This document shows, piece after piece, positions 15,006 to 23,578 of a stretch of DNA of 64,000 nucleotides (the first letter of the stretch is position 1; each line of letters opens with the position of its first letter). The notes beneath the pieces are model-generated. The model was not told the DNA's origin and did not search any database. It saw only the letters and a program-made list of their open reading frames with translations. This stretch comes from Planctomycetota bacterium (GTDB lineage Bacteria; Planctomycetota; PUPC01; JACPCR01), in the NCBI GenBank assembly GCA_016179685.1, contig JACPCR010000095.1:1-64000 (forward strand), written 5' to 3'. Position numbers and translations under genes: made by a program.

Positions 15006-15714
15006 AGGTCTCCTTGCCGGCCTCTACGGTTACTTCGATTTGTTCCGATCTCAGTTTTTCATGAAAGAAGGTGAGCTTCCACGTTCCAGGAGGAACGTTG
15101 CGTATCCAGAAGCTTCCCTCCTTTCTGTCCGTCACTGCGAAATAGGGAGTCGGGCAGACGACAATGTAGGCACTCATCTCTGCGTGCACGTTGCAGAGAA
15201 GGGAGACGAGGCCTTCTTCCTCGAAGCAGACCTGCTTGACGGTGCCGGCGGCATATTGCCCCAGGTTGAAGACTTTCTGGGATTTCGGAGCGGAGTAAAC
15301 GTTATGGCGGACCGTGTCCGAGTTGGGAAAATCGACCGTTGAACCGGCCAGGACAGGCAGGACGTGGGGCACGTATACAAGATTCTTTTGGTCCATGACG
15401 GGATTTTCCTGCGGGAGTTGGAACTTCTTGCCTGGCATTTCAGCAATATAAACGACACCCTCCACCATCTTGGCGCGCGGGTTGTTCAGGAGACCTTTGA
15501 TGGCGCCCGTCTTCTCTTGCAGCCTGGCGAGGCAGAGACAGGCCTCCTGACCACTACACTCCGGGCACACCGTTTTTCCATGGGGGGAACAATTTCCCCT
15601 TTCCGCGGTATACCAGACGCACGGCAGGAGGTCCGGGTCCTGATAGGGGTCTGCTTGAAGGACTCCTGGTAATGGTCGCAGGACGAACACCGAGGCGATC
15701 CATAACAAAGTCAT
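14974..15714 (-). CDS. secreted type 1 copper cupredoxin-like protein
   Basis: The ATG at 15714 is preceded by GGAGG at proper spacing and starts a signal peptide (MTLLWIASVFVLRPLPGVLQ); an upstream ATG lacks both. The 246-residue product has a plastocyanin-like domain with the copper ligands His137 (DTVRHNVYSA), Cys174, His177 and Met180 (LLCNVHAEM), in the order of a type 1 blue copper site. A Cys-rich stretch (C41, C50, C53, C59, C61) precedes it and may bind metal or form disulfides. A beta-sandwich tail (PPGTWKLTFFHEKLRSEQIE) ends the protein. It lies between a haem-bearing porin and a Skp-like protein, so a periplasmic or surface electron carrier role fits. Confidence 0.8.
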   Translation of the reverse strand: MTLLWIASVFVLRPLPGVLQADPYQDPDLLPCVWYTAERGNCSPHGKTVCPECSGQEACLCLARLQEKTGAIKGLLNNPRAKMVEGVVYIAEMPGKKFQLPQENPVMDQKNLVYVPHVLPVLAGSTVDFPNSDTVRHNVYSAPKSQKVFNLGQYAAGTVKQVCFEEEGLVSLLCNVHAEMSAYIVVCPTPYFAVTDRKEGSFWIRNVPPGTWKLTFFHEKLRSEQIEVTVEAGKETYVEFTHLQKK

Positions 15715-15908
15715 ATCTTGTCCTCCATAAGGTCTATCCATCACTTCCCCAATCACGTTCCCTCCCCCTGAGGTGACCGAGGCCGGAGAGACTCTACCCG
15801 TTGCCTCTGTCACCCCCAGGGAGGTTTCAAGGTGAGGAAAGTGGCCGAAGCCAGTCGGGTCCCTTGGCGGCTATCGCTATCGTTCCGACCTGCGGAGCCA
15901 CGAGTGCT

Positions 15909-17339
15909 TTAGAAGTCGATGTCGAAGCGGAACAAATAGGTATTGGCGTCGCTGGCGTCTCCGCCCGCCTTTTCTATAGCGTCATTTTTCGAATAGATGT
16001 TGGCCTCGAGGACCCACTTCAAGTTATGACGGAGACGAATCGTCAGGCTGGGAACGACACGAACCGCGTCGATATCGGTCGTCGCGAAATCCGTGGGCTG
16101 GTCGGCGGAAAGGCCCTCCACTCGCAGGCCGGGAATCAGCCAGGGAAAAGCGATCCAATCCCCTTCGACATACCAGGAATTCAGGTCGGCATCTTCCCTT
16201 GAGGACGTGCCCCAGGGGTCGTTGTGATGCCCCCATAGGTAGGCGCCCGTGAGCTCCCATCCACCCATCTCTGAGGCATATTCCAGCCCGTGTTGGAAGT
16301 GGACGTCCACACCCGCACGCCAGAATTGGTCGTTGCCGCCGCCGGTGACCACGGCATCCCCGCGGTAAAAGAGGCCGCCGATCTGCAACGAGGTATTGTC
16401 CCAACCCAAGAAAGAGGCGGGGTCGCCACGTCTTACCTCGCCGCCCTCTGCCGCGGTCTGGGCGCCCTCCCCTCCGTACGGGGAGCCTCCCAGCTTGTAG
16501 CGGCTTACAAAGCTGTAATCCTTGTGAGAATTGTCATCGGTCACTCCAAAATCGTCGCCATTGTTGAGGGTCGCCGACCACAAGAGTCGCTGCTTGGCCA
16601 GGAGGCCAAAGGCTTCGATACCCGGCGATCCGCCTGGTTCCAGAAAGGAGAAGTCATTGCCCGATTCCGGGGAGATTTTCGACGCGTAAAGATAATTCGT
16701 GATAAGGAGGTGCTGAAAGAAATTGTTGATGTAGAAGTTCCGGACGTCGAGAAGGCCGTAACGGACGTTAAGGGTGTTCTCTCCAAGTGTTTCCTCAAAC
16801 AGGTCCTTGTGAATCACTTGCGCCTGGAACTGAACCGCCTGGGCGATCTTGTCATTTGGAGGGATCGTGGCTCTGGTCCCGCCAAAATCGGTCTTGAAGC
16901 AGACCGTAAAAAAAAACGAAATGTCGTCGTCCAGCCCGCCCCCCGCCAGCAACCGCCAAAAGTTCGGAAAATTGAAATTATTGGTAGGGCGCTGGCTGGG
17001 GGTGTAGGTGAAATCCCCGAAGTAACGAAGAGCAATGGGCGGCAAGTGCGGAATCGTGGACGGCCAGATCGAGCGCGGCCAAGCCTCCTTCTGGGCTTCC
17101 GCTCCCAGCGGGACCGGCTCATCCTTGACCATGATGTCATCGTCTCTGGGGAACTGATAACCGTTGAGCTTGAAGGCCTGCCCAAAGGTGTTCAGGGTTG
17201 GCGGAGCGATATGGCAAGTCGTGCACGTAGTCTGGTACTTTCGTGCGAAAGGGGGAATCGCGTGTGCCTCCCGCGGTGACATCCAAACGGCGAAAAATCC
17301 GGTCAGGGTCATTAAGGCGAACAGGATTCGTTGTTTCAT
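15909..17339 (-). CDS. outer-membrane beta-barrel protein with N-terminal c-type haem site
   Basis: The 476-residue protein has a signal peptide (MKQRILFALMTLTGFFAVWM...HA). A haem-binding motif CTTCH (39-43) sits in ARKYQTTCTTCHIAPPTLN, followed by a long region of alternating aromatic beta strands ending in Phe (YLFRFDIDF), the hallmark of an outer-membrane barrel with a C-terminal Phe. The barrel is Gly/Asp/Trp-rich (GWELTGAYLWGHHNDPWG). The N-terminal segment with one haem at the mouth of a barrel is known from porin-like cytochromes of metal-using and nitrite-oxidising bacteria. It may bring electrons or a substrate across the outer membrane, working with the cupredoxin next to it. Confidence 0.8.
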   Translation of the reverse strand: MKQRILFALMTLTGFFAVWMSPREAHAIPPFARKYQTTCTTCHIAPPTLNTFGQAFKLNGYQFPRDDDIMVKDEPVPLGAEAQKEAWPRSIWPSTIPHLPPIALRYFGDFTYTPSQRPTNNFNFPNFWRLLAGGGLDDDISFFFTVCFKTDFGGTRATIPPNDKIAQAVQFQAQVIHKDLFEETLGENTLNVRYGLLDVRNFYINNFFQHLLITNYLYASKISPESGNDFSFLEPGGSPGIEAFGLLAKQRLLWSATLNNGDDFGVTDDNSHKDYSFVSRYKLGGSPYGGEGAQTAAEGGEVRRGDPASFLGWDNTSLQIGGLFYRGDAVVTGGGNDQFWRAGVDVHFQHGLEYASEMGGWELTGAYLWGHHNDPWGTSSREDADLNSWYVEGDWIAFPWLIPGLRVEGLSADQPTDFATTDIDAVRVVPSLTIRLRHNLKWVLEANIYSKNDAIEKAGGDASDANTYLFRFDIDF

Positions 17340-17730
17340 AACGCCGCTTCTCCTCAGAAGGATTTCTGTCCGTGGTCACCCCATCAATACAAGTGGTGAA
17401 TGCATAAGCGAAACAGAAGCCCATTGCGTTGCAGTCCTTAAGAGAAGCGCCCCGGTTCGCAGAACCTTGGCCTTTGCAAGCAGTTACGAACCGTTAAAAG
17501 GAAACGTCACAGAGAATCACCAAGCATGCGAAACGGAGGAAAAAACCGCGGAGTGTGCCACTGGTGTCCAGATCGCGGAGGTAACCCCGCTACAAGGAAT
17601 AGGTTACGGGGCATGGACAAAATGTCATATATGACAAGTTGAGAGTAGCCGTTCATCGTGAGGCGTGAACCGCTGATCTCGGTTCTTGGCGGCAGGCACG
17701 GGCAAGATTGGGCCCCGACGAAAGGCGGTC
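17340..17730. other. intergenic region between porin and response regulator
   Basis: The 390-bp stretch holds no gene. It must contain the promoter of the leftward porin-cupredoxin-Skp group and the 3' end of the rightmost two-component transcript. A near match to a sigma-54 -24/-12 element lies on the minus strand around 17456-17472 but is too weak to call. Confidence 0.4.
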
Positions 17731-19110
17731 TTACGCGGTCTTGTCTTCCACAGGATTCTCGGCGGCGGCAAGTCCGTACCGCTCCAGCTTGCGATAGAGA
17801 TTGCGGATGCTGATGCCTAAGACGTGGGCCGCCCGGCGCTTGTTGCCCTTAACCGACCGGATGACCTTCTCAATATGGTTTCGCTCCACCGCTTCAAGGC
17901 TTTCCAGTGCGTCCTGGTTGGGGACGATTTCAGCGAACCATCCTGGCCTGAGGGTGAGGTCGTAGGCATGGATTTTCCCCTGGCGGCAAGTGATCAGAGC
18001 CCGCTCCACCACGTTCGCAAGCTCGCGAACGTTTCCCGGCCAATCGTAGTCCATCAAGCACTCCAAAGCTTCCGCGCTGACTTCCGTTTTTCTGGCCGGA
18101 ATGATGGAGCTGCTGGAGATCAGATGCCGGACCAGGAACGGGATGTCTTCCTTTCTTTGCCGGAGCGGCGGGACATCAACGAGGAAGACGTTCAAGCGGA
18201 AAAAGAGGTCTTCCCGGAAGCGCTTTTTCCGAACTTCAGCCTCCAGGTTTCGATTCGTGGCGGCGATAACACGAATATCGACCCGCAGGTCGCGGTTGCT
18301 TCCGAGCCGGCGAAAGTCGCCTTTCTCCAGGAATCTCAGGAATCGCACCTGGGCGCCAAGGGTCATCTCCCCGACCTCATCGACGAAAAGGGAACCCAGG
18401 TTGGCCACTTCGAGGATGCCCGGCTTCGCAGTATCCGCCCCCGTAAAAGCGCCCTTTTCGTGGCCGAACAACTCGTTCTCCAAGAGTGTCTCCTGGAACG
18501 CTCCGCAATTGAGGACCACAAACGGCTTTTGCGCCCTTGGGCTGGCCTGGTGAATAGCGTGAGCCACCAGCTCCTTTCCAGTCCCCGTCTCGCCTTGAAT
18601 CAGAACCGTGGTGTCAGTCTGAGCCACTTGAGCAATTTGCTTGAGCACTTTCCCGATGGCCTTGCTCTCACCGACGATCTGAGGAAATTTCTCACTGAGA
18701 CGCAGTCGCTCCCGAAGTTGAAAGGTTTCCTGGCGGAGACACTGAACAGCGAGAGTTCGCTCGATGACCGCTTCCAATTCGGTCAGGCGGGCCGGCTTTC
18801 GGAGGTAGTCGACTGCGCCCTGCTTCATGGCCTCAATAGCGGTCTCCACCGTGGCGTGCCCGGTCAACATGATGACGTCAAGGTTTGGATCGACCGCTTT
18901 GAGTGCTCGAAGCAATTCCAAACCATTGGTTTCCGGCATTCGGATGTCGAGTAGCGCGAGGTTGAAATCCATCGTTGTGGCCAGCCTGATGGCCTCGGCG
19001 GCGGACGCGGCGCCAGCCACCGAGTACCCCCGGGCCTCCAGATGGTCCATGATGATGGCCCGGTAGTCCTCCTCGTCGTCAACCAGTAGGATGCTCGCTT
19101 TGTAGGGCAT
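17731..19110 (-). CDS. NtrC-type sigma-54-dependent response regulator
   Basis: The start at 19110 (MPYKASILLVDDEED) follows GGAG at 8 bp; a longer frame adds a non-homologous leader. Of 459 residues, the receiver domain (1-120) has the phospho-acceptor Asp55 (LLDIRMP) and conserved Lys near 105 (LRKPA). The AAA+ domain (about 140-375) has Walker A GETGTGKE, the sigma-54 contact loop GAFTGA, and Walker B (LFVDEVGEM). A Fis-type helix-turn-helix ends the protein (KGNKRRAAHVLGISIRNLYR). It overlaps the histidine kinase gene by 32 bp, so the two form a coupled pair that switches on sigma-54 promoters. Likely targets are the neighbouring envelope or cytochrome genes, not shown. Confidence 0.95.
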   Translation of the reverse strand: MPYKASILLVDDEEDYRAIIMDHLEARGYSVAGAASAAEAIRLATTMDFNLALLDIRMPETNGLELLRALKAVDPNLDVIMLTGHATVETAIEAMKQGAVDYLRKPARLTELEAVIERTLAVQCLRQETFQLRERLRLSEKFPQIVGESKAIGKVLKQIAQVAQTDTTVLIQGETGTGKELVAHAIHQASPRAQKPFVVLNCGAFQETLLENELFGHEKGAFTGADTAKPGILEVANLGSLFVDEVGEMTLGAQVRFLRFLEKGDFRRLGSNRDLRVDIRVIAATNRNLEAEVRKKRFREDLFFRLNVFLVDVPPLRQRKEDIPFLVRHLISSSSIIPARKTEVSAEALECLMDYDWPGNVRELANVVERALITCRQGKIHAYDLTLRPGWFAEIVPNQDALESLEAVERNHIEKVIRSVKGNKRRAAHVLGISIRNLYRKLERYGLAAAENPVEDKTA

Positions 19111-21037
19111 GATGAGCTCCATCAGGCTTCTTCGATTCTCGCCGCAGCGGCAGTCGAATGGTGAACGTCGAGCCTCTTCCCATCTCGCTTTCCACCGAAA
19201 GAGAGCCGCCAAGCCTCTCCAGGACTTTCACGCAGAAGGAAAGCCCCAGTCCCGTTCCTGTCCCCGAGGTCTTGGTCGAGTAGAAAGGCTCCAGAATCTT
19301 CTCCATCTCGCCTTGGCCTATGCCTTTCCCGGTGTCCGAGACCGAAATGACGATGTGGCCATCGGTAATACGGGTGTCGGCTCGCACGGTCCCGCCAGCA
19401 TTCGTCGCGTCGATCGCGTTCGTAAGCAAATTCACCAGCACCTGAATCAGAAGGTTGCCATCGCTGAGGAACGGAGGGATGGCTTGGTTCAGTTCAGCGC
19501 AAAGGGCGATCCCTTTTTCCTCAGCCGCTTCCCCAACCATGCAGAGCGCCTCCTCCACTACCGTTTGGCACTCGGTTAACTCCAGTTCCGGTTCCCGGAC
19601 CCGTGCGAAGTTCAGGATTTTTTCTATGGTATCCCGGCTGCGGTAAACGTGCTTTTGGACGGTTTTAAGGTAGGGAAGAAGCTTCTGGCGTTCGCCATCG
19701 CCGCCTGTTGGTTCCTTCGTCAGGATTTCCTGCATCCTTTCGACATTCGCCCCGATGACGGCCATCGGATTGTTGATCTGGTGCGCAATGCTCGAAGCCG
19801 CCTCGCCGATCGCCGCCATCTTGCTCACCCGCAGAAGTTCCGCCTCGGTCTGCTTCTTCTGCGTGATGTCCTGAACCAGCTCCAGGACCTGGACGATGTT
19901 TCCCCCGGGGTCTTTGATGGGAGAGGACGTGATTTGGAAGTAGCGCTTTTCGCCCCGGCTGTTCTCAACCCTCTTCTCGGACTGGGTGATTCTGCCTGAC
20001 CCTGCCGCCAAGCGAGACGGGCAGACCTCGCAAGGTTTTCCTTCTTTCCACAGGGCGCCATTGCATGTCCTGCCAATCAAGTTTTCCGAGGGGGCACACC
20101 AGCGCGCCGCAGTCCTGTTGATCCACAGGATTCCAAGGTTCTTGTCCAGCAATATGAGTCCGGCTCCAATGCCGTCGACGATCCCTGATAACTTCTGCTT
20201 CTCCCGCTCCAGGTCCAGCGTGCGCTCCCGGACCTTGGTTTCGAGGTCCGTGGCCCAGCTTCGAAGCTGCCCCTGAACCCTGCCCAGTTCTTCGGCCATC
20301 TGGTTGAAAGCCCTGCCCAGGTTCTCCAAGTCGTCTCCCGTGGTGATATGGACCCTCTCCGAGAGATCGCCGCTGGCCATTTTCCGGGAAACGCGGGTCA
20401 GCTCCCGAAACGATTGGGTGAGCCGCCGGTCCACAAGAAATGCCAGGAGCGCGCCGACGCCGACGGCGAGGCCCAACATGAGCAGGCTTCGTTTGATGAC
20501 TCCGACGATATAACTTCGGATTTCCTTATCGGAGATGCCCAGCCGCAGGACCCCAAGCGGTTGCCGTTCCGTCCGAAGAGGCACGACCACCTCAAAGGCG
20601 CTGGAGGCGTATGGAGCGAGGTTGCCCAACTTCTTTGGAATTTCCTGGATTTTCGGGCTGGGGGCCGTCAGCGCGTTTCGCGTCAACGTGTCCGATATAT
20701 ACTGCCGCAGCAACTCGGTCGGAACGCCGGCCAGAATCGAGCCCTTGTGATCGAGGACCAGCACATACTGAATTTCGTCCCCATGTTGTGTCTTGGCCAT
20801 CTCCAGGCTGGCCTTCAGACGTGGGGGGTCCCCGGCCACGAGGGGGTCCATGCAAGCGTGGCCAATGCAACGCGCTGAGACCAGGGAAGCAGCTTTCAGC
20901 CTCTCCCGAAGGCTCCCGTACTCATTGGTCACCTGGTAGGTGCCGAAAAAGGCAATCCCGGCCACTTGGAGGAAGACGATACTGAGGATGACCCTGACCC
21001 TCAGACTCAAGCGAAGGTTGCCGGGATTCTTCATCAT
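19079..21037 (-). CDS. membrane sensor histidine kinase with Cys-rich PAS domain
   Basis: The 652-residue kinase has two membrane helices (about 13-33 and 183-203) bracketing a periplasmic sensor of about 150 residues with an IGHACMDPLVAGDPPRLK segment, a typical single-Cache/double-sensor shape. HAMP (about 204-258) and a coiled coil lead to a PAS domain (about 285-390) holding Cys314, Cys325, Cys336 and Cys339 (TCNGALWKEGKPCEVCP), a cluster that may bind metal or sense redox. The DHp domain has His419 (SSIAHQINNP), and the ATPase domain has an N box near 535 and G boxes DTGKGIG and GTGTGLGL. Cognate regulator: the overlapping NtrC-type gene. Confidence 0.9.
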   Translation of the reverse strand: MMKNPGNLRLSLRVRVILSIVFLQVAGIAFFGTYQVTNEYGSLRERLKAASLVSARCIGHACMDPLVAGDPPRLKASLEMAKTQHGDEIQYVLVLDHKGSILAGVPTELLRQYISDTLTRNALTAPSPKIQEIPKKLGNLAPYASSAFEVVVPLRTERQPLGVLRLGISDKEIRSYIVGVIKRSLLMLGLAVGVGALLAFLVDRRLTQSFRELTRVSRKMASGDLSERVHITTGDDLENLGRAFNQMAEELGRVQGQLRSWATDLETKVRERTLDLEREKQKLSGIVDGIGAGLILLDKNLGILWINRTAARWCAPSENLIGRTCNGALWKEGKPCEVCPSRLAAGSGRITQSEKRVENSRGEKRYFQITSSPIKDPGGNIVQVLELVQDITQKKQTEAELLRVSKMAAIGEAASSIAHQINNPMAVIGANVERMQEILTKEPTGGDGERQKLLPYLKTVQKHVYRSRDTIEKILNFARVREPELELTECQTVVEEALCMVGEAAEEKGIALCAELNQAIPPFLSDGNLLIQVLVNLLTNAIDATNAGGTVRADTRITDGHIVISVSDTGKGIGQGEMEKILEPFYSTKTSGTGTGLGLSFCVKVLERLGGSLSVESEMGRGSTFTIRLPLRRESKKPDGAHHALQSEHPTG

Positions 21038-21156
21038 TGTGGAGCTGGATGATTTCTTCTTTTAGTCGCCTTTTTCTGGCAGAGATTACGTCTCCTATGT
21101 CTCCACGAAACTATCCCGCGAACGAAACGCAACTAATGGAGAGGTGCCATATACGC

Positions 21157-22356
21157 CTAGGGGAAATGGCTCAGGAACGTCGTGTTCATGACCTGCCCGC
21201 CGGTCCCGCCGAGCAGCGAGTCGTAGTTGCCGGCGCCGTCCTGCACGCGCCAGTTGTAGCTCCAGTTGCCGTGCCAATCGCTTCCGGACCAGAAGACGAA
21301 CTGCACGGGGTATGCATCGGAAATATCGTTGATCTGCTTGACGTAAGCCCAACCCTGATTGGGTGGGCCATAGAAAGTGAAACTGGTCGGATCGTTCGCC
21401 CCCTGACCCATCACGCCGATACCCAGCGCGCCGTTCTCGTGGCCGTACCGGTCCTGAGCGAGATTGAACTCGTACCGGCCGGTCCTGGGAAACTTGACGA
21501 CCCCGTCCCAGCGCCAGGCGAAATTGAGGGGCCAGCGCTGGCCCCAGCCGCCCCAGTTCCAGCCCTGCGAATCGCTGTGGCTGATGTTCCAGTCCGAGCC
21601 GCCAGCGGGAAGCTGGTTGAGCACGTAAAGCCATTTGCCGTCTCCGCCCAGGGTGCTTGTCCAGACGGTTTCAAAATCCGGGTTCTTGAGCTTGGACTCC
21701 GCTACTCCCTGGATATTGCCGGGGTTGCCTTGATGCCACGCCCGGGCCCTCAATCCGGGTATGGAGGGCCCCGAGTAGCCCAGGGTCACGTGAAGATCAG
21801 CGAACACGAAATGACCCTCGATGGTCTCGACACCGCCCAGCGTCCTGCCTGACGGATGGCGCTTCCCCACCTCTTTCACGGCGAGCACCTGGTCCGCCGT
21901 AAGCCCCGGGTTCATGAGGTTGCCGCCCGCGAAGCTCGAGGTGACAGCGTAGGACATCGGAATTCCATGCTTATTGACCGACGGCTTCGGGTCCGATGGG
22001 CAACGTATATCCTTGATCTTGGACGCGTACAACTCGGACTGGTTCGGCGGGTTACTGTTGGGATCGTTCCAACCCGCGGCCTCGCCGAAGTAGCCCTGCT
22101 CTGTGTTCAACCGGTAACCCATGTCCCTGATGAAGGCGTCGCGGTCCGGGTTCGTCCACCCATCCCAGTTCGGGGCATAGGAGGCAATGGTGGCTCCGAT
22201 GGCCCGCGCTCTGGCCGAGCAGTTGGCCGCGAGGGCGGTGGCTTGGGCTCTTTGAAGGGCAGGCACGATCAGGGCCGCCAGGATGGAGATGATGGTGATC
22301 ACCACCATAAGTTCAATCAACGTAAACCCACGGGCGAGCGCATTTTGGTGTCGCAT
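21157..22356 (-). CDS. type II pseudopilin-like surface protein with PA14-like C-terminus
   Basis: The ATG at 22356 is preceded by GGGAG and gives MRHQNALARGFTLIELMVVI, with the prepilin peptidase site G-FTLIE and hydrophobic helix. A longer upstream frame is not credible. The 399-residue protein has the CPSDP...SYAV and HFVFADLHV elements seen in the many paralogous prepilin-like proteins (DUF1559-type) of Planctomycetota, Lentisphaerota and relatives. The second half (about 230-399) is rich in Trp and Gly (WNWGGWGQRWPLNFAWRWDG ... GRYEFNLAQDRYG) and resembles a PA14 ligand-binding fold. Likely a surface-displayed or pseudopilus tip protein; the partner machinery is not in the window. Confidence 0.75.
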   Translation of the reverse strand: MRHQNALARGFTLIELMVVITIISILAALIVPALQRAQATALAANCSARARAIGATIASYAPNWDGWTNPDRDAFIRDMGYRLNTEQGYFGEAAGWNDPNSNPPNQSELYASKIKDIRCPSDPKPSVNKHGIPMSYAVTSSFAGGNLMNPGLTADQVLAVKEVGKRHPSGRTLGGVETIEGHFVFADLHVTLGYSGPSIPGLRARAWHQGNPGNIQGVAESKLKNPDFETVWTSTLGGDGKWLYVLNQLPAGGSDWNISHSDSQGWNWGGWGQRWPLNFAWRWDGVVKFPRTGRYEFNLAQDRYGHENGALGIGVMGQGANDPTSFTFYGPPNQGWAYVKQINDISDAYPVQFVFWSGSDWHGNWSYNWRVQDGAGNYDSLLGGTGGQVMNTTFLSHFP

Positions 22357-22595
22357 GTTGAGGCTCCCAAGCTGAGGACAGAATGCCACCCGATGTGAAA
22401 TCCACGAAAATAGATATCGAGTTAGTCGATTAAAGTCCTTTTTTCTTACAGCAGGTGAGTAAACAGCGACAAAGCGCTCTTCTGGCGGCGAAATCCGCTC
22501 CGCCCTTCGGCCTACGCGGATTTCAGAGACGCGGCTGTTTCGGCTTCGCCGGACCAGCCACGTCAAGAAGAGAAGAAGCGTCTAACTTGACGCGT
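22357..22595. other. intergenic region with hairpin
   Basis: A 9-bp inverted repeat GAAATCCGC ... GCGGATTTC (about 22490-22525) is followed by a weaker one (GGCTG...CCAGCC). It lies downstream of the anti-sigma gene on the minus strand and could end that transcript. Confidence 0.45.
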
Positions 22596-22856
22596 CTACT
22601 TTTGACTTTCGTTGAGGGCGCGCTTGATACGATCGCGCGCGTCAGGTGGGAGTGCGGCGGCGGACGGCAGCTCGGTCTCTTCGACGCGGGCTGCGTAACG
22701 GCGGAAGGCTTCACGAAGGAGCAGGACCTGCCGGCGATAGCGAGCACAGACCTTGCACATCATCAGGTGAATACGCACCTCGATGCGCTGGAGGAACGGA
22801 AGTCTCCGATCCATGGATTCAGACACCAGTTGGCTGATTTCTTTGCACGTGCGCAT
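22596..22856 (-). CDS. zinc-finger anti-sigma factor
   Basis: The 86-residue protein has the ZAS-type anti-sigma motif HLMMCKVC (H..., C, C) preceded by MRTCKEISQLVSESMDRRLP, a common opening of short cytoplasmic anti-sigma proteins. No membrane helix is present, so it is soluble and may respond directly to redox or metal stress through its zinc cluster. It lies 138 bp downstream of an ECF sigma gene on the same strand, which is very likely its partner. Confidence 0.85.
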   Translation of the reverse strand: MRTCKEISQLVSESMDRRLPFLQRIEVRIHLMMCKVCARYRRQVLLLREAFRRYAARVEETELPSAAALPPDARDRIKRALNESQK

Positions 22857-22994
22857 AACGCTCTCCGGACATCACCTCTCGGCGCCGCGGCCACTCCGTG
22901 GCCACCCGGCGCAAAACATTCGCAGATCATGGAAGCGCTTGACTTCCCTAAGAACTCGGACTCTGCGCATCCCTTGAATCGCCTGGCCTGCGCA

Positions 22995-23564
22995 TCAGGA
23001 GTTCCCCCTTGGCTTCTGTGCAAACCAATGAGTTTCCAGGCAGCTTCTCAGCTTCATGCGTGCTCGATAGAACATGACTGCCAGGTTAGTCGCTGTGACT
23101 CCCAATATCCTACACACCTCGTCGGTGCTGAGCCCCTCCAGCTCCCGGAGTGAGAAGGCGTCGGCCAACCGGCCGGGAAGACCCGAGAGGCAATGGTGAA
23201 AGACCTCCCAAAATTCTTTCTGCTCGAAGGCCTTTGCTGGGTCAAGGTCCCACTCCGCGGGTATCACCTTCCACTCGCCGGTCTCCGTGAAGGCGCTTTC
23301 GCAGGAATCGTTCGGGGAAATGTCCTCACGGGCGCTCCGACCCCGGTTGATTTCCCGGTAGTGATCGACAATCTTGTGCTTGAGAATGGCAATCAGCCAG
23401 GTCCTTTCACTGGAACGGCCTGAAAAATCCTTCATGGAGCGCAGACCCGCCAGGAAGGTTTCCTGCACCAGGTCCGATGCGATCGTGGAGTTCCTCACCC
23501 GAAGGAGGGCGTAACGGAACAGGTAATCGCCGTATTGGTCCACCCACGCTTCGGGACTGAGCAC
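22995..23564 (-). CDS. ECF-family RNA polymerase sigma factor
   Basis: The 189-residue protein has region 2 (YLFRYALLRV...ASDLVQETFLAGL, then RTWLIAILKHKIVDHYR) and region 4 (LSGLPGRLADAFSLRELEGL, then VCRILGVTATNLAVMFYRAR), the standard ECF layout with an unusually long linker. The start is a GTG at 23564 with an AGAGGAG ribosome site overlapping the stop of the upstream oxidoreductase gene, so expression of the two is coupled. The zinc-finger protein downstream should hold it inactive until a signal arrives. Target promoters unknown. Confidence 0.9.
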   Translation of the reverse strand: MLSPEAWVDQYGDYLFRYALLRVRNSTIASDLVQETFLAGLRSMKDFSGRSSERTWLIAILKHKIVDHYREINRGRSAREDISPNDSCESAFTETGEWKVIPAEWDLDPAKAFEQKEFWEVFHHCLSGLPGRLADAFSLRELEGLSTDEVCRILGVTATNLAVMFYRARMKLRSCLETHWFAQKPRGNS

Positions 23565-23578
23565 GAGTTTCTGCTCCT

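Noticed and set aside
17456..17472. Sigma-54 -24/-12 promoter upstream of the porin gene on the minus strand
   Set aside because: Only GG and GC at the right spacing match; the remaining positions fit poorly and such matches arise often by chance.
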